Shown: positions 26,914 to 36,077 of the stretch, one piece after another | How positions within the stretch are numbered: position 1 is the stretch's first letter | Layout: each line of letters opens with the position of its first letter | Assembly (NCBI GenBank): GCA_002705055.1 | Contig: PAHY01000021.1 | Coordinates: 1 to 64,000, forward strand | Length of the DNA stretch: 64,000 nt | Source: Planctomycetota bacterium | GTDB taxonomy: Bacteria; Planctomycetota; UBA1135 | Reading direction: 5' to 3' | The notes under the pieces: generated by a model | The model's database searches: none | What the model was told of the DNA's origin: nothing | The model's input: only the letters and a program-made list of their open reading frames with translations | Translations under genes and position numbers: made by a program

Positions 26914-28072
26914 TCCATCCCCTGCCCTTCCCGCCGGCCGCAAGCTGCGCGTCGCGTTCATCACCACTTCGATGATCGTCGGCGGGCAGGAGCGCGTGCT
27001 GATGGACGTCTGCAACGGCATGGACCGCGACCGTTTTGAGGTCGCCCTGCTGCTCACCAAGGACCGCGGCCCGCTGTGCGACTTCGTCGAGGAGCCGAAG
27101 ACTCAGGTGGTCGAGGACTTCCGGCGCGGGCCGCTCGGCGCGCTGTTCGCGCTCGGCCGACTGACCCGCTGGATGAAGAAGTGGAAGCCGGACTGCGTCT
27201 TCACCGTCGGCCTCGGCGACAAGTTTCTGCTCGGCCGCATCGCCGCCAAGCGCGCCGGCGTGCCGGTGATTCTGTCCGGCCTGCACTGCACGCCCGGCCC
27301 CGAGCACGTCGGGCGCACCATCCTGGGGCGCTGGAACAAGAAGTTCATGCATCTGAACAGCGGGGTGACTACGGTCACCGAGGACCTCGCCGACTACCTG
27401 GTCGAACAGGAGGGCTACCCGCGCGAAAAGACGCACGTTATCCCCAACGGAGTCGACTGCGAGCGCTTCCACCCGCACGAAGCACCGCAGGCGCTGCGCG
27501 AGGAGCTGGGCATCCAGCCCGAGCATCGCGTCGCCTCGATCATCGCCGCGCTGCGCCCGGAGAAGCGCCACGACCTGTTCCTGCAGGCGGCGCGTCAGGT
27601 GGTCGACAAGCTGCCCCAGGCCCGCTTCCTGATCGTCGGCGACGGCCCCTCGCGCCCTGACTTCGAGCTGCTGGCCGGCGAACTCGACCTGGAGCAGCAC
27701 GTCCAGTTCCTGGGCTCGCGCCACGACATCCCCGAGATCCAGGCGCTCTCCGATGTGGTCTGCCTCGCCAGCACCGACGTCGAGAGCGCGCCGATCTGCA
27801 TGCTGGAGGCGCTGGCCTCGGGTCGGCCGCAGGTCGCCACCGCGATCGGCGGCATCCCCAAGATCGTCGCCGACGGCGAAACCGGGCTGCTCGCCCCGCC
27901 CGGCGATGTCCCCGCCTTGGCTCAAGCCATCACCCGGATTCTGTCCGATGATGAACTAGCTCAAAGCATGCGCGCGGCGTCGCGCACGCGGGCGCTCGAG
28001 CAATTCTCGGTAGAATTCATGGTTCGGGCGCACGAGCGCCTCATCGAAGATCTGTACAAGGCCGCGCGATGA
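26906..28072 (+). CDS. GT4-family glycosyltransferase
   Basis: 388 residues, GT-B fold. VAFITTSMIVGGQERVLMDVCNGM is the N-terminal loop; HVIPNGVDCERF, AALRPEKRHDLFLQAA and FLIVGDGPSRPDFE are the donor-side strands; STDVESAPICMLEALASGRPQVAT holds the Glu motif. It overlaps both the preceding GT4 (8 bases) and the following membrane enzyme (4 bases), so all are probably made from one transcript and build the same repeat unit. Confidence 0.9.
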   Translation: MSDPSPALPAGRKLRVAFITTSMIVGGQERVLMDVCNGMDRDRFEVALLLTKDRGPLCDFVEEPKTQVVEDFRRGPLGALFALGRLTRWMKKWKPDCVFTVGLGDKFLLGRIAAKRAGVPVILSGLHCTPGPEHVGRTILGRWNKKFMHLNSGVTTVTEDLADYLVEQEGYPREKTHVIPNGVDCERFHPHEAPQALREELGIQPEHRVASIIAALRPEKRHDLFLQAARQVVDKLPQARFLIVGDGPSRPDFELLAGELDLEQHVQFLGSRHDIPEIQALSDVVCLASTDVESAPICMLEALASGRPQVATAIGGIPKIVADGETGLLAPPGDVPALAQAITRILSDDELAQSMRAASRTRALEQFSVEFMVRAHERLIEDLYKAAR

Positions 28073-30117
28073 AGTTCTTCCTCCGCACGCTCCTGCTGAC
28101 CTTCGCGCTTGGCGCGCTGGTCGGGATGGTGGAAGGTCTGAGCGCGCTGCAGATCCTGGGTCTCGGCTTCACCGCGCCGGGCCTCGAGATGCTCGGCGTG
28201 GCCATTCCTTACGGCCTGCTCGCGCTGTGCTGCCTGCCGCTGGCCTTCTTCCTGGCGGCGGGGCTGCGGCTGCCGCGCCAGCAGCCCAGCGATCTGGCCG
28301 GATGGGCCGCGCTCGGCCTCGCCTGGATGGTCTTCAACTGGTGGATGCAGGGCGAGTACTTCCGCCGCATCCCGATCACCCGGCCGCTGCCGCTGGCGGT
28401 GCTGGCCGGCAGCTCGGTGCTGGTCTTCGTCCTGCACTGGGCGCTGCGCCGCTTCGTCGCCGCGAGCCAGGACGGCGCGCGCAACACTCTGCTCGGCCTG
28501 CTGGTCGTGCTGCCGCTGGTGGCCCAGTTCGGCTACAAGCAGGTCACCGAGCTTAGCCCGATCCCGGCCGACGGCGGCGCGCAGCCCGATGTGACGGTCG
28601 TGGTCATTGACACGCTGCGCGCCGACCACCTGGGCACCTACGGCTACCAGCGCGCCGACGGCGAGATTACCTCGCCGCGGATCGACGCCTTCGCCGAGCA
28701 GGGCGTCGTCTTCGAGAACACCTGGTCGCAGGCGCCGTGGACGCGGCCCTCGATGGCTTCGCTGCACTCGGGCCTGTTCTGCAGCGGTCACACCGTCAAC
28801 CAGGTCTACGATCTGCTGCCAGAAGAGGCGGTGACGCTGGCCGAAATGGCCAACGCCCGCGGCTATCGCACCGCCGGCTTCTCGGCGAACGCCAACGTCG
28901 GCGTGACCTATGGCTTCGGCCAGGGCTTCGAGCGGCTGTGGACCGTCGGCAAGCCGCGCACGCTCACCAGCTTCACGCGCTGGGGCGAGCTGCAGCACTA
29001 CGTCGTCAACAAGGTGCTGAATCGGTTCTTGTATGACGGCGCCGACCACGCCGCGCTGGTGAATACGCAAACCTTCGCCTGGCTCGACGAAGTCGCCGAG
29101 GACGCGCGGCCAAAGTTCACCTACGTCCACTACATCGATCCGCACACGCCCTACTCCCCGCCGGAGGACGGCTGGCTGTTTGAGGGCGAGCGCAGCGATC
29201 TCGAGCCGCTCGAGGAGTTTGTCCGCGGCCGCGGCACCGGGATTCACGAGTACCCCTTCGGCGTCTATCCCGACCCGGGCCAAGAGCTGGTCGATCGCGT
29301 GGTGCGGATGTACGACTCCGAGATCCGCTACGTCGACCAGGAGTTTGGCAAGCTGCTCGACGGCCTGCGCGAGCGCGGGCTGCTCGACGAAGGAGACTGG
29401 CTGATCCTCACCAGCGACCACGGCGAAGAGTTTTACGAGCGCGGCCGATGGGGCCACGGCCAGTCGCTGTTCGAGGAGCAGCTGCACGTGCCGCTGATCG
29501 TGGTCGGGCCCGAGGCCCAGGCCGGCGCCCGCCAGGAGCAGGAAGTCAACCTGCTCGACGTGCACCAGACCGTGGCCGAGATCCTGGGCTATCGCTGGGA
29601 AGTGCCCGAAGACACGCCGACCGGACCGGACGGCAACCCCACCCCTTCGCTGTCGCTGATGCCGCTGCTCGCCGGCGAGCCCGACAGCGAGAACGCGCGC
29701 CTGCTCTACGCCGAGCGCCTGCAGGACAACGTCGAACTGCGCGCCGCGCGCCAGGACTTCCTGAAGATCATCGAGATCCCGAACCACGCCACCGAAGAAG
29801 CCGATGACATCGTCCAGATGTGGTTCGATCTGCGCGCCAACCCGCGCGAGGACATGGGCCTCGAGCTGGATCAGATCCGCCGCGACGGCGCCCCGGGCCC
29901 CAGCCCGGCGCTGGACCCGCCTTATCGGGCGGTCGAGCTGCTCGACCACGGTCGCGGCGGCGCCATCTTCGGCGGCGTGAAAGCCTCGACCGGCAAGCTC
30001 ACCCCTGCAGCGCGCCGCGTCCTGCAGGAACTGGGCTACCTCGATGCAGACGGCAACCCGATTCACGGCGTCGGCCCGGGTGGCAAAGCGAAGACAAACA
30101 AGCAGAAGAAAGACTAG
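28069..30117 (+). CDS. membrane enzyme of the alkaline phosphatase/sulfatase superfamily
   Basis: 682 residues: four to five N-terminal membrane helices (about residues 5-165), then the catalytic domain. VVVIDTLRADHLGTYGYQR and LTSDHGEEFYERGRWGHGQS supply intact metal ligands. The nucleophile is threonine in QAPWTRPSMASLHSGL. It is embedded by overlap in the glycosyltransferase run, so it probably modifies the exopolysaccharide or its lipid-linked precursor on the periplasmic side, for example by adding or removing a phospho-alcohol group. The C-terminal tail is VLQELGYLDADG and then Lys-rich. It is clearly paralogous to the next gene, which starts after 4 bases. Confidence 0.86.
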   Translation: MKFFLRTLLLTFALGALVGMVEGLSALQILGLGFTAPGLEMLGVAIPYGLLALCCLPLAFFLAAGLRLPRQQPSDLAGWAALGLAWMVFNWWMQGEYFRRIPITRPLPLAVLAGSSVLVFVLHWALRRFVAASQDGARNTLLGLLVVLPLVAQFGYKQVTELSPIPADGGAQPDVTVVVIDTLRADHLGTYGYQRADGEITSPRIDAFAEQGVVFENTWSQAPWTRPSMASLHSGLFCSGHTVNQVYDLLPEEAVTLAEMANARGYRTAGFSANANVGVTYGFGQGFERLWTVGKPRTLTSFTRWGELQHYVVNKVLNRFLYDGADHAALVNTQTFAWLDEVAEDARPKFTYVHYIDPHTPYSPPEDGWLFEGERSDLEPLEEFVRGRGTGIHEYPFGVYPDPGQELVDRVVRMYDSEIRYVDQEFGKLLDGLRERGLLDEGDWLILTSDHGEEFYERGRWGHGQSLFEEQLHVPLIVVGPEAQAGARQEQEVNLLDVHQTVAEILGYRWEVPEDTPTGPDGNPTPSLSLMPLLAGEPDSENARLLYAERLQDNVELRAARQDFLKIIEIPNHATEEADDIVQMWFDLRANPREDMGLELDQIRRDGAPGPSPALDPPYRAVELLDHGRGGAIFGGVKASTGKLTPAARRVLQELGYLDADGNPIHGVGPGGKAKTNKQKKD

Positions 30118-30121
30118 ATCG

Positions 30122-32173
30122 ATGAATCGCACTCCGACAGCACTGCTGCTTGCCTTCCTGTTCGGCGCCGTCGTCGGCGCGGCTGACTCGGCCATCCTGC
30201 TGCTGCGCGAAGCGGGCGTGCGCCTGCTCAATCCAGGCCTGGAAGTGCTGCAGGTCGTCTTCGCCTACGGCGCGCTGGCGGCCTTCTTCGCGCTGGTACT
30301 GGGCGCGATCCTGCGCCGCTTCCAAGCCGAGACCATCGCCGCCCTGGCCGGCACCGCGGTCGCCGGTATGGCGGCGGTCATCTGGGTGCACAGCCGCATC
30401 CTGCAGAACAAGCCGATGTTCGGCGGCGAGTCGATGATGGGCAACCTGGCCATCGTCGGCGGCGCGCTGGTGCTGTTGCTGTTCTTCCGCCTGCTCGGCC
30501 GCCACAAGGCCGGCGTGCCGATCACGCTGGTGCTCATCCTGGGCCCGAGCATGATGCCCTTCTCGCGCTGGGTGAAGCTCGACAGCGAGCTGAAGCCGCT
30601 GGCCAGCGAGTCGCTGCCCAACATCACCTTCCTGCTGCTCGACACTCAGCGAGCCGACCGTCTCAGCTGCTACGGCTACGAGCGCGAAGACGGCAAGCAG
30701 GTCTCGCCGGTCATCGACGCGCTCGCCGCGCGCGGCACCCGCTTTGACTGGTGCTACGCCGCCGCGCCGTGGACCCGCCCGTCGATCGCGTCGATGTTCA
30801 CGGGCACCTACCCGACCACCCACGGCGCCTACGAGCCGACCCGCGCGCTGCCCGACTGGACCGTGACCATGGCCGAGGTCATGCACGAGAAGGGCTACGT
30901 CACCGGCGGCTTCTCGGCCAACGCCAACATCTCGGCGGTGTGGGGCTTCGGCCAGGGCTTCCAGGAGTTCTGGTGCCTCGACGACAAGGAGCTGCTCGAC
31001 ATCGTCACCTTCGGCGAAGCCGTCACGCGCCTGCGCCGGGTGTTCAAGATGCTGCACCACACGGTGGACAACGCGAGCGTCGTCAACGAGCAGGTCTATC
31101 CCTTCGTGGAGCGCGCCAAGGGGCAGGGTCGCCCGGTCTTCACCTATGTGCAGTACCTGGACCCGCACTTCCCCTACCAGCCGGTCGAAGATCTGATCAA
31201 CGACCCGGCGCCGAACCTCGACGATCTGATGCCGGACGTCGAGACCAAGAGCAACATCTTCCTGCCTTACCCCTTCGAGGGTCGGCCCAAGCCGCCGCAA
31301 CACGTGCTGGACGGCTTCTCGAAGCTGTACGACGCCGAGGTCCGCTACATGGACCGCGAGATCGGTCGCCTGCTCGAGCGCATGGAAGAGGCCGGGCTGT
31401 ACGGCGGACCGAACGACTGGCTGATCATCACCAGTGACCACGGCGAAGAGTTCTTCGAGCACATGCAGTGGGGTCACGGCCAGAACCTCTACCACGAGGT
31501 CATCCGCGTGCCGCTGATCGTGCTGGGCCCGGAAGTGCCGGCCGGCCAGGTGATCGAAACGCCGGTCTCGCTGGTCGACGTGCTCCCGACGCTGGCAGAG
31601 ATCGTCGGCGGCGAGGATCTGATCGAGTCGGGCATTCGCTCCGAGAGCGAAGACGGCATTCCCACCGGCTTCTCCCACCCGGGCAAGTCGCTGGTGCCGT
31701 TGTGGACGGAAGGCGACGAGGAAGGCCTGCGCGAGATCTACTCGGAGAAGAACCGCCTGCCCGCCCACGTCTCGCTGCGTCGCGGCGACTACAAGCTGAT
31801 CGAAGTCGAGAACCGCGACGTCAAGGTCGAGGGCGACGATGGTCAGCCCACGCCTCTGAAGTACTACACGCTCTACGATCTGAAGAACGATCCGTACGAG
31901 TTGCGCGGCTACTACGACGCCTTGATGGCCGAGTACCCCGTCCATCCCGAGGTGAAGGATCGCTTCGTCGCGGTGCCCGAGGAACTCGCCGAAGAGATCG
32001 GCACCCTCCTCGAGCGGAAGAGCCTGCAGCGCAACCAGGCGGAAGCCATCAGCTTCGGGCACGAAGAGAAGATCCCGAGCACGGCCGAGATCGAGCGCCT
32101 CTACGAGATGGGCTACCTCAACGAGGAGTCCTACCTCGAGCTGATGCGCCGCGCGACCGGCAAGAAGGACTAA
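30122..32173 (+). CDS. membrane enzyme of the alkaline phosphatase/sulfatase superfamily, tandem paralogue
   Basis: 683 residues, same design as the preceding gene: about four membrane helices (residues 5-165), then the superfamily domain. FLLLDTQRADRLSCYGYERED and ITSDHGEEFFEHMQWGHGQN carry the metal ligands. Threonine is again at the nucleophile site (AAPWTRPSIASMFTGTYPTTHGAY). The two differ through the middle of the domain, so they may act on different sites or substrates of one polymer. ATG 30122 is chosen because upstream residues would overlap the previous stop region. It converges on the minus-strand FemAB-like gene with 9 bases between stops. Confidence 0.86.
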   Translation: MNRTPTALLLAFLFGAVVGAADSAILLLREAGVRLLNPGLEVLQVVFAYGALAAFFALVLGAILRRFQAETIAALAGTAVAGMAAVIWVHSRILQNKPMFGGESMMGNLAIVGGALVLLLFFRLLGRHKAGVPITLVLILGPSMMPFSRWVKLDSELKPLASESLPNITFLLLDTQRADRLSCYGYEREDGKQVSPVIDALAARGTRFDWCYAAAPWTRPSIASMFTGTYPTTHGAYEPTRALPDWTVTMAEVMHEKGYVTGGFSANANISAVWGFGQGFQEFWCLDDKELLDIVTFGEAVTRLRRVFKMLHHTVDNASVVNEQVYPFVERAKGQGRPVFTYVQYLDPHFPYQPVEDLINDPAPNLDDLMPDVETKSNIFLPYPFEGRPKPPQHVLDGFSKLYDAEVRYMDREIGRLLERMEEAGLYGGPNDWLIITSDHGEEFFEHMQWGHGQNLYHEVIRVPLIVLGPEVPAGQVIETPVSLVDVLPTLAEIVGGEDLIESGIRSESEDGIPTGFSHPGKSLVPLWTEGDEEGLREIYSEKNRLPAHVSLRRGDYKLIEVENRDVKVEGDDGQPTPLKYYTLYDLKNDPYELRGYYDALMAEYPVHPEVKDRFVAVPEELAEEIGTLLERKSLQRNQAEAISFGHEEKIPSTAEIERLYEMGYLNEESYLELMRRATGKKD

Positions 32174-32182
32174 GCGAAGGCT

Positions 32183-33361
32183 CTAGGCCTTGCCCGCCGC
32201 TGCGGCTTCGGCCTCGGCCCGGCGGGCCTTGGCCTGGCGCGCCTTGCAGCGCATCCGCACCCACAGGCCGGACAGGCTGCGCCGCGGCAGCACCAGTTGG
32301 ACCTGCTGGCGGATCGGGCCGCCGTACTGCCCCAGGATGTGGGTGCCGGCGGTGTTGCCGCGCGAGGCATCGATCCAGCGCAGGCCGATCTCGCGGCCGT
32401 GCTGCACCATGTCCTCGAGCATGACCGAGCCCAGGCCATAGCTGCGGTACTCGTTGTCGTAGGCCATGTGAAAGGACAGGAAGCGATCGCCGTCGACGAA
32501 GCCCCAGTGGCTCGCCAGCGGCTGGCCATCCAGGTGCACCTCGCAGCAGGCCAGCTGCTCGGCGGGCACGACCCGCTCCCAGACTTCGCGCAGCATGGTG
32601 GCCTCGGCGCCGCCCTGCAGCGCGGTGGCGTCGCCGTCTTCGCCTTTCCAGCTGCGGGACTCGATCGAGACTGCGTTCTGCCAGACCTGCTCGAGCTCGT
32701 CCGGCCGGACGCGCCAAAAGGGCACCTCGACCTCGCCGGCCCGGGCCAGCTTGCGACGGAACTTGGTGATCCGATAGACCTGCTTCTTCGTGCGCGGGTC
32801 GCCGTCTTCGGCGTGGAATGCTTCCAGATCGAGCACCGGGGTGACGCCGGCCGGGAAGACTTCCGGGCGTGTCAGCTCGCCCGCGGCGACCAGCTGCTGA
32901 ACCGCCTGCGCGGTCGGGCCTTGCTCATCGATCTCGCGCAGCATCCAGCAGCTCCAGCCGGCGATCTTGCGCCGGGCGTGCTGCCAGGCCCACCGCAGCA
33001 GGGCCGCGCGATCCGCCGCGCTGCGCGCTGGCAGCTCGAAGTTGTCGGTCACCGGCCAGCCCAGAATCGTCAGCGCCGTGGTCTCGGTGCCGCCGAGACG
33101 GACCGGCTGCAAGGCCATCGGCAGCGCCGCCACCAGCTCGCCGTCCGGCAGCGCCGCGGTGAACAGGAAGACCTGCGCGCCTTCGCAGCAGTGCGACGCC
33201 CACGGAATCAGCCAGTTCGAGCTGGCAAAGAAGCTGGGCCGCGTCGCATCCGCAGCCGCGCCTGCGAGCAGGGCGTCCAAGCCCGGTGCAGCGGCGCGCA
33301 GCGCTTCCAGACCGGAAGCGCATGCGAACTGAAGTTCGCCTGCCTGTGCGTTGTCCGCCAC
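32183..33361 (-). CDS. FemAB/CelD-like GNAT acyltransferase
   Basis: 392 residues, starting with GTG. The C-terminal half has the GNAT/FemAB features: CEVHLDGQPLASHWGFVDGDRF, YRSYGLGSVMLEDMVQHG, and WIDASRGNTAGTHILGQYGGP. Proteins of this kind are often found with polysaccharide export genes and are thought to transfer an acyl or aminoacyl group to sugars, although the reaction is not established for most. It sits on the opposite strand inside the exopolysaccharide locus. A paralogue at 41047-42189 shares the RWhDASRGN...GTHhL and VRQQVQLVhPR blocks (h, hydrophobic). The tail is Ala/Arg/Lys-rich. Confidence 0.8.
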   Translation of the reverse strand: MADNAQAGELQFACASGLEALRAAAPGLDALLAGAAADATRPSFFASSNWLIPWASHCCEGAQVFLFTAALPDGELVAALPMALQPVRLGGTETTALTILGWPVTDNFELPARSAADRAALLRWAWQHARRKIAGWSCWMLREIDEQGPTAQAVQQLVAAGELTRPEVFPAGVTPVLDLEAFHAEDGDPRTKKQVYRITKFRRKLARAGEVEVPFWRVRPDELEQVWQNAVSIESRSWKGEDGDATALQGGAEATMLREVWERVVPAEQLACCEVHLDGQPLASHWGFVDGDRFLSFHMAYDNEYRSYGLGSVMLEDMVQHGREIGLRWIDASRGNTAGTHILGQYGGPIRQQVQLVLPRRSLSGLWVRMRCKARQAKARRAEAEAAAAGKA

Positions 33362-33447
33362 GATGTGTCGGGAATGACGAGAGGGGGATGACTCCCGCCG
33401 AGCCCCCTATTTTGACCGCCGCCTGAGATTCGGCAAGAATGCGCGGC

Positions 33448-34032
33448 TCAGAAAGGAAAGGCTACTCCGAAATAGAGCGTCTCGTAGAAACTCTGATATC
33501 CGACCTCGATCCCGATATCCGGAAACAGCCGGTACTGGAACCCGGCCGTCAGATTCAGGCCCGAGGTGAGGTAGTGCAGGTGGTCGCTCTCCTCGTAGTC
33601 GTAGGGGCCGAAGCGCTCGCGCCGGTACTCGTGCTCGAAGGACATGGCCCAGCCCACCCCGCTGAATAGCAGAATGCGGTCCCCCAGGTTGTGGGCGATG
33701 CCGGTGCCGATCGCCACCGAAGCGCGATCCCGCGAGAAGGAGAAGTCGCCCAGGACCGGGTCCTCGCGCTCGTAGTCATCCTCGTCCGGCACCCCGCCGT
33801 AGAGGGTGTACAGCAGCTCGGCCGGGTCGAAGGCGAACTGCCACCAAGTCCCGAAGCCATAGGGGTCGGGCATCGAGAACGCGTGGATCGTGGTCGCCCA
33901 ATCGGTGCGCTGGCGCGGGATCACCCCCACCGAAACGGTGCCCGGCCAGGGATAGGGCTGGTCCGGGAGCGAGGCGCAGCTCGCCGCGCACAGGCACAGC
34001 ACTGCGAATGGCCGATGAAACAGGGGAGGCAT
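33448..34032 (-). CDS. small lipoprotein, probable beta-rich outer-membrane protein
   Basis: 194 residues. The start at ATG 34032 gives a lipoprotein signal (FAVLCLCAASC). The rest alternates polar and hydrophobic residues in short strands, for example RILLFSGVGWAMSFEHEY, LNLTAGFQYRLF and IGIEVGYQSFYETLYFGVAFPF. It ends in Phe, the usual last residue of outer-membrane beta-barrels. I do not recognise the family. It is divergent from the GT2 gene. On the minus strand TAAGGC lies seven bases before its ATG, a weak leaderless-type -10. Confidence 0.75.
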   Translation of the reverse strand: MPPLFHRPFAVLCLCAASCASLPDQPYPWPGTVSVGVIPRQRTDWATTIHAFSMPDPYGFGTWWQFAFDPAELLYTLYGGVPDEDDYEREDPVLGDFSFSRDRASVAIGTGIAHNLGDRILLFSGVGWAMSFEHEYRRERFGPYDYEESDHLHYLTSGLNLTAGFQYRLFPDIGIEVGYQSFYETLYFGVAFPF

Positions 34033-34111
34033 TCTCGGGGCCTTACGCAGATCCACGCCGATCGCTTGCGAAGCATCTGCGGCTTCCCGGACAATACCCC
34101 CGCGCGGACGC

Positions 34112-34897
34112 ATGCGACGCTTCACGATTCTGCTCGCTGCCCACAACCGACTGGAGCTGCTCAAGCTCGCGGTCGCCAGTGCGGTAGCCGAAGCCGGTGA
34201 CCAGGACGAGGTGCTGGTCATCGACGATGGTTCGGGCGACGACACCCGCGACTGGCTGGCCGCCGAGGCCGCGCGCGAGCCCAAGCTGCGCGTGGTCCAT
34301 CAGCCCAACCAGGGCGTCGCGGCCGCGCGCGCCAACGGGGTCGAAGCCGCCGAGGGCGAGTTCGTCTTCATCCTCGACAGCGACGACCAGGTCGAAGCCG
34401 GCGCGCTCGACGCGGTCGCCGCAGCCTTCGCCGCCCACCCCGAGACCGATCTGCTCTACGGCGACAACCTGCACGTCTTTGCCGACGGCACGGCCCACCG
34501 GCGCTCCTACAAGCAGTTCCCCAGCAATCGCGCCTTCCTGCGCGCGACCTTCCTGTCGCCGCGGGTGCCGTTCAAGCACTCCGGCACCTCGTTCCGCCGC
34601 GCGACCGCGCTCGAGTTGGGCAACTACGACGCCAGCATGCCGATCAAGATCGATGTCGACTTCTTCCTGAAGTTCATGCATCGCGAGCGGGTGCTGCGCC
34701 ACCTCGACCGGCCGTTGGTCCGCTTCCAGGTCCACGGCGAAATGATGAGCCGCAATCGGGTCAAAGGGATCCGGGCCTGGATGACCCTGATCGACCGTTA
34801 TGGGCCGCGTAACCCCTTCGGACGCGCCTTCTACAAGCTCTGCCGGTGGGGCTCCGAGCGGCTGAAAGGGGTCTACGAAGTCGTCCGGCGTCGCTAG
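34112..34897 (+). CDS. GT2-family glycosyltransferase
   Basis: 261 residues, GT-A fold. FTILLAAHNRLELLKLAV is the first strand and helix, VLVIDDGSGDDT holds the nucleotide-binding Asp, FIFILDSDD (VFILDSDDQ) is the metal-binding DxD, and the acceptor region includes HSGTSFRRA and KIDVDFFLKF. These inverting enzymes transfer single sugars to lipid-linked or polymer acceptors. It restarts the plus-strand run after the two minus-strand genes. The next gene begins after 27 bases. Confidence 0.9.
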   Translation: MRRFTILLAAHNRLELLKLAVASAVAEAGDQDEVLVIDDGSGDDTRDWLAAEAAREPKLRVVHQPNQGVAAARANGVEAAEGEFVFILDSDDQVEAGALDAVAAAFAAHPETDLLYGDNLHVFADGTAHRRSYKQFPSNRAFLRATFLSPRVPFKHSGTSFRRATALELGNYDASMPIKIDVDFFLKFMHRERVLRHLDRPLVRFQVHGEMMSRNRVKGIRAWMTLIDRYGPRNPFGRAFYKLCRWGSERLKGVYEVVRRR

Positions 34898-34924
34898 ACT
34901 TCGCGATTCGCGACGGGCCTCGCC

Positions 34925-36064
34925 ATGCGCGTTCTTCTCTTCCCCGGGCACTTCGTCCAGTACACCATCGAGTTGGCCAATGGCCTGGTCGAGGCCGGCG
35001 CCGAGGTTGGCTTGGCGGTGTGGCCCGGCAGCGGCGACAAGCTGGTCGGCGAGAACTGGCGCGAGCTCATGGACGAGCGGGTGCAGCTGCTGGCCATGCC
35101 CGGCGCCCCGGTGCGCAAGCCGTGGACGCGCTCCTACCTGCGCAATCGCGCCTGGCTGCGACGCACCTTCCGCGGGTTCGCCCCGGACGTGATTCACGTT
35201 CAGGATGGCAACGATTTGGCCACGCTGCTGGCCGTCTGGGGCACGAAGATCCCGGTCACCGTCACGATTCACGATGTGGCCGCCCACCCGGGCGACGAGA
35301 AGAGCATGTCGTGGCGGATGAACCTGCTGATTAACAAGATCCTGATGCCGCGCGCCCGGCGGCGGAATGCGCAGTTCGTGTTGCACGGCGAGTCGCTGCG
35401 GCGCGACTTTCTGCGCGACTGGCAGGCCCCCGAAGAGCGCGTCCACGTGGTGCCCCACGGGATCCTGGCCGGCTTCGTCAGTCCGGGCGAGAGCCTGGAG
35501 GGCACCGGGGTCGGGGATCCGCCCGGGCCGGCCCTGTTCTTCGGCCGGATGATGCCGTACAAGGGCCTGGACGTGTTTGCGAACGCTCTGCCGCAAGTCG
35601 TGGAGGCGCTGCCCGAGGCGCGCTTCCTGATCGCCGGCCGCGGCCCCTCGCTGGATCAGGTCCGGGATCAGCTGGCGGCCTTCCCGCAGGTCGAGATCCG
35701 CGACGAGTACATCCCCTCGGCTGAGGTCGCCGAGCTCTATCGCCAGGCCAGCGTCAACCTGGCCCCCTACGTCGAGGCCAGTCAATCCGGGGTCATCGCG
35801 GCCGGCTACGCCTTCGGAGTTCCGGCGATCGCCAGCCGGGTCGGAGCGCTGCCCGAAGTTGTCGTCGACGAGGAGAACGGGCTGCTGATCGACCCGGGCG
35901 AGCCCACTCAACTGGCCCAGGCACTGATTCGCTACCTCGGCGATGCCGCGCTGCGCGCGCGGCTGCAGGATGGCGTGCGGAAATGGGCCTCCGGCCCCCT
36001 TTCCTGGCAAAACGTCGCCCAGAAGACCCTTGAGGTATACGCCCAGGCTTGTCGAAAAGCCTAG
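34925..36064 (+). CDS. GT4-family glycosyltransferase
   Basis: 379 residues, GT-B fold. The N-terminal loop is VLLFPGHFVQYTIELANGL, without the common Gly-Gly pair, so the acceptor site differs from its neighbours. Donor-side signs are LFFGRMMPYKGLDVF, FLIAGRGPSLDQV and APYVEASQSGVIAAGYAFGVPAIASRVG, where the Glu motif appears as EASQSGVIAAG. It belongs to the same gene run as the GT2 and sulfotransferase genes. The specific sugar is unknown. Confidence 0.88.
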   Translation: MRVLLFPGHFVQYTIELANGLVEAGAEVGLAVWPGSGDKLVGENWRELMDERVQLLAMPGAPVRKPWTRSYLRNRAWLRRTFRGFAPDVIHVQDGNDLATLLAVWGTKIPVTVTIHDVAAHPGDEKSMSWRMNLLINKILMPRARRRNAQFVLHGESLRRDFLRDWQAPEERVHVVPHGILAGFVSPGESLEGTGVGDPPGPALFFGRMMPYKGLDVFANALPQVVEALPEARFLIAGRGPSLDQVRDQLAAFPQVEIRDEYIPSAEVAELYRQASVNLAPYVEASQSGVIAAGYAFGVPAIASRVGALPEVVVDEENGLLIDPGEPTQLAQALIRYLGDAALRARLQDGVRKWASGPLSWQNVAQKTLEVYAQACRKA

Positions 36065-36077
36065 GAGCGCTGCTGTT

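Noticed and set aside
34087-34102. GACAATAC before the GT2 gene as a leaderless -10.
   Set aside because: It is 14 or more bases from the ATG and does not fit TANNNT, so it was left out of the leaderless set.
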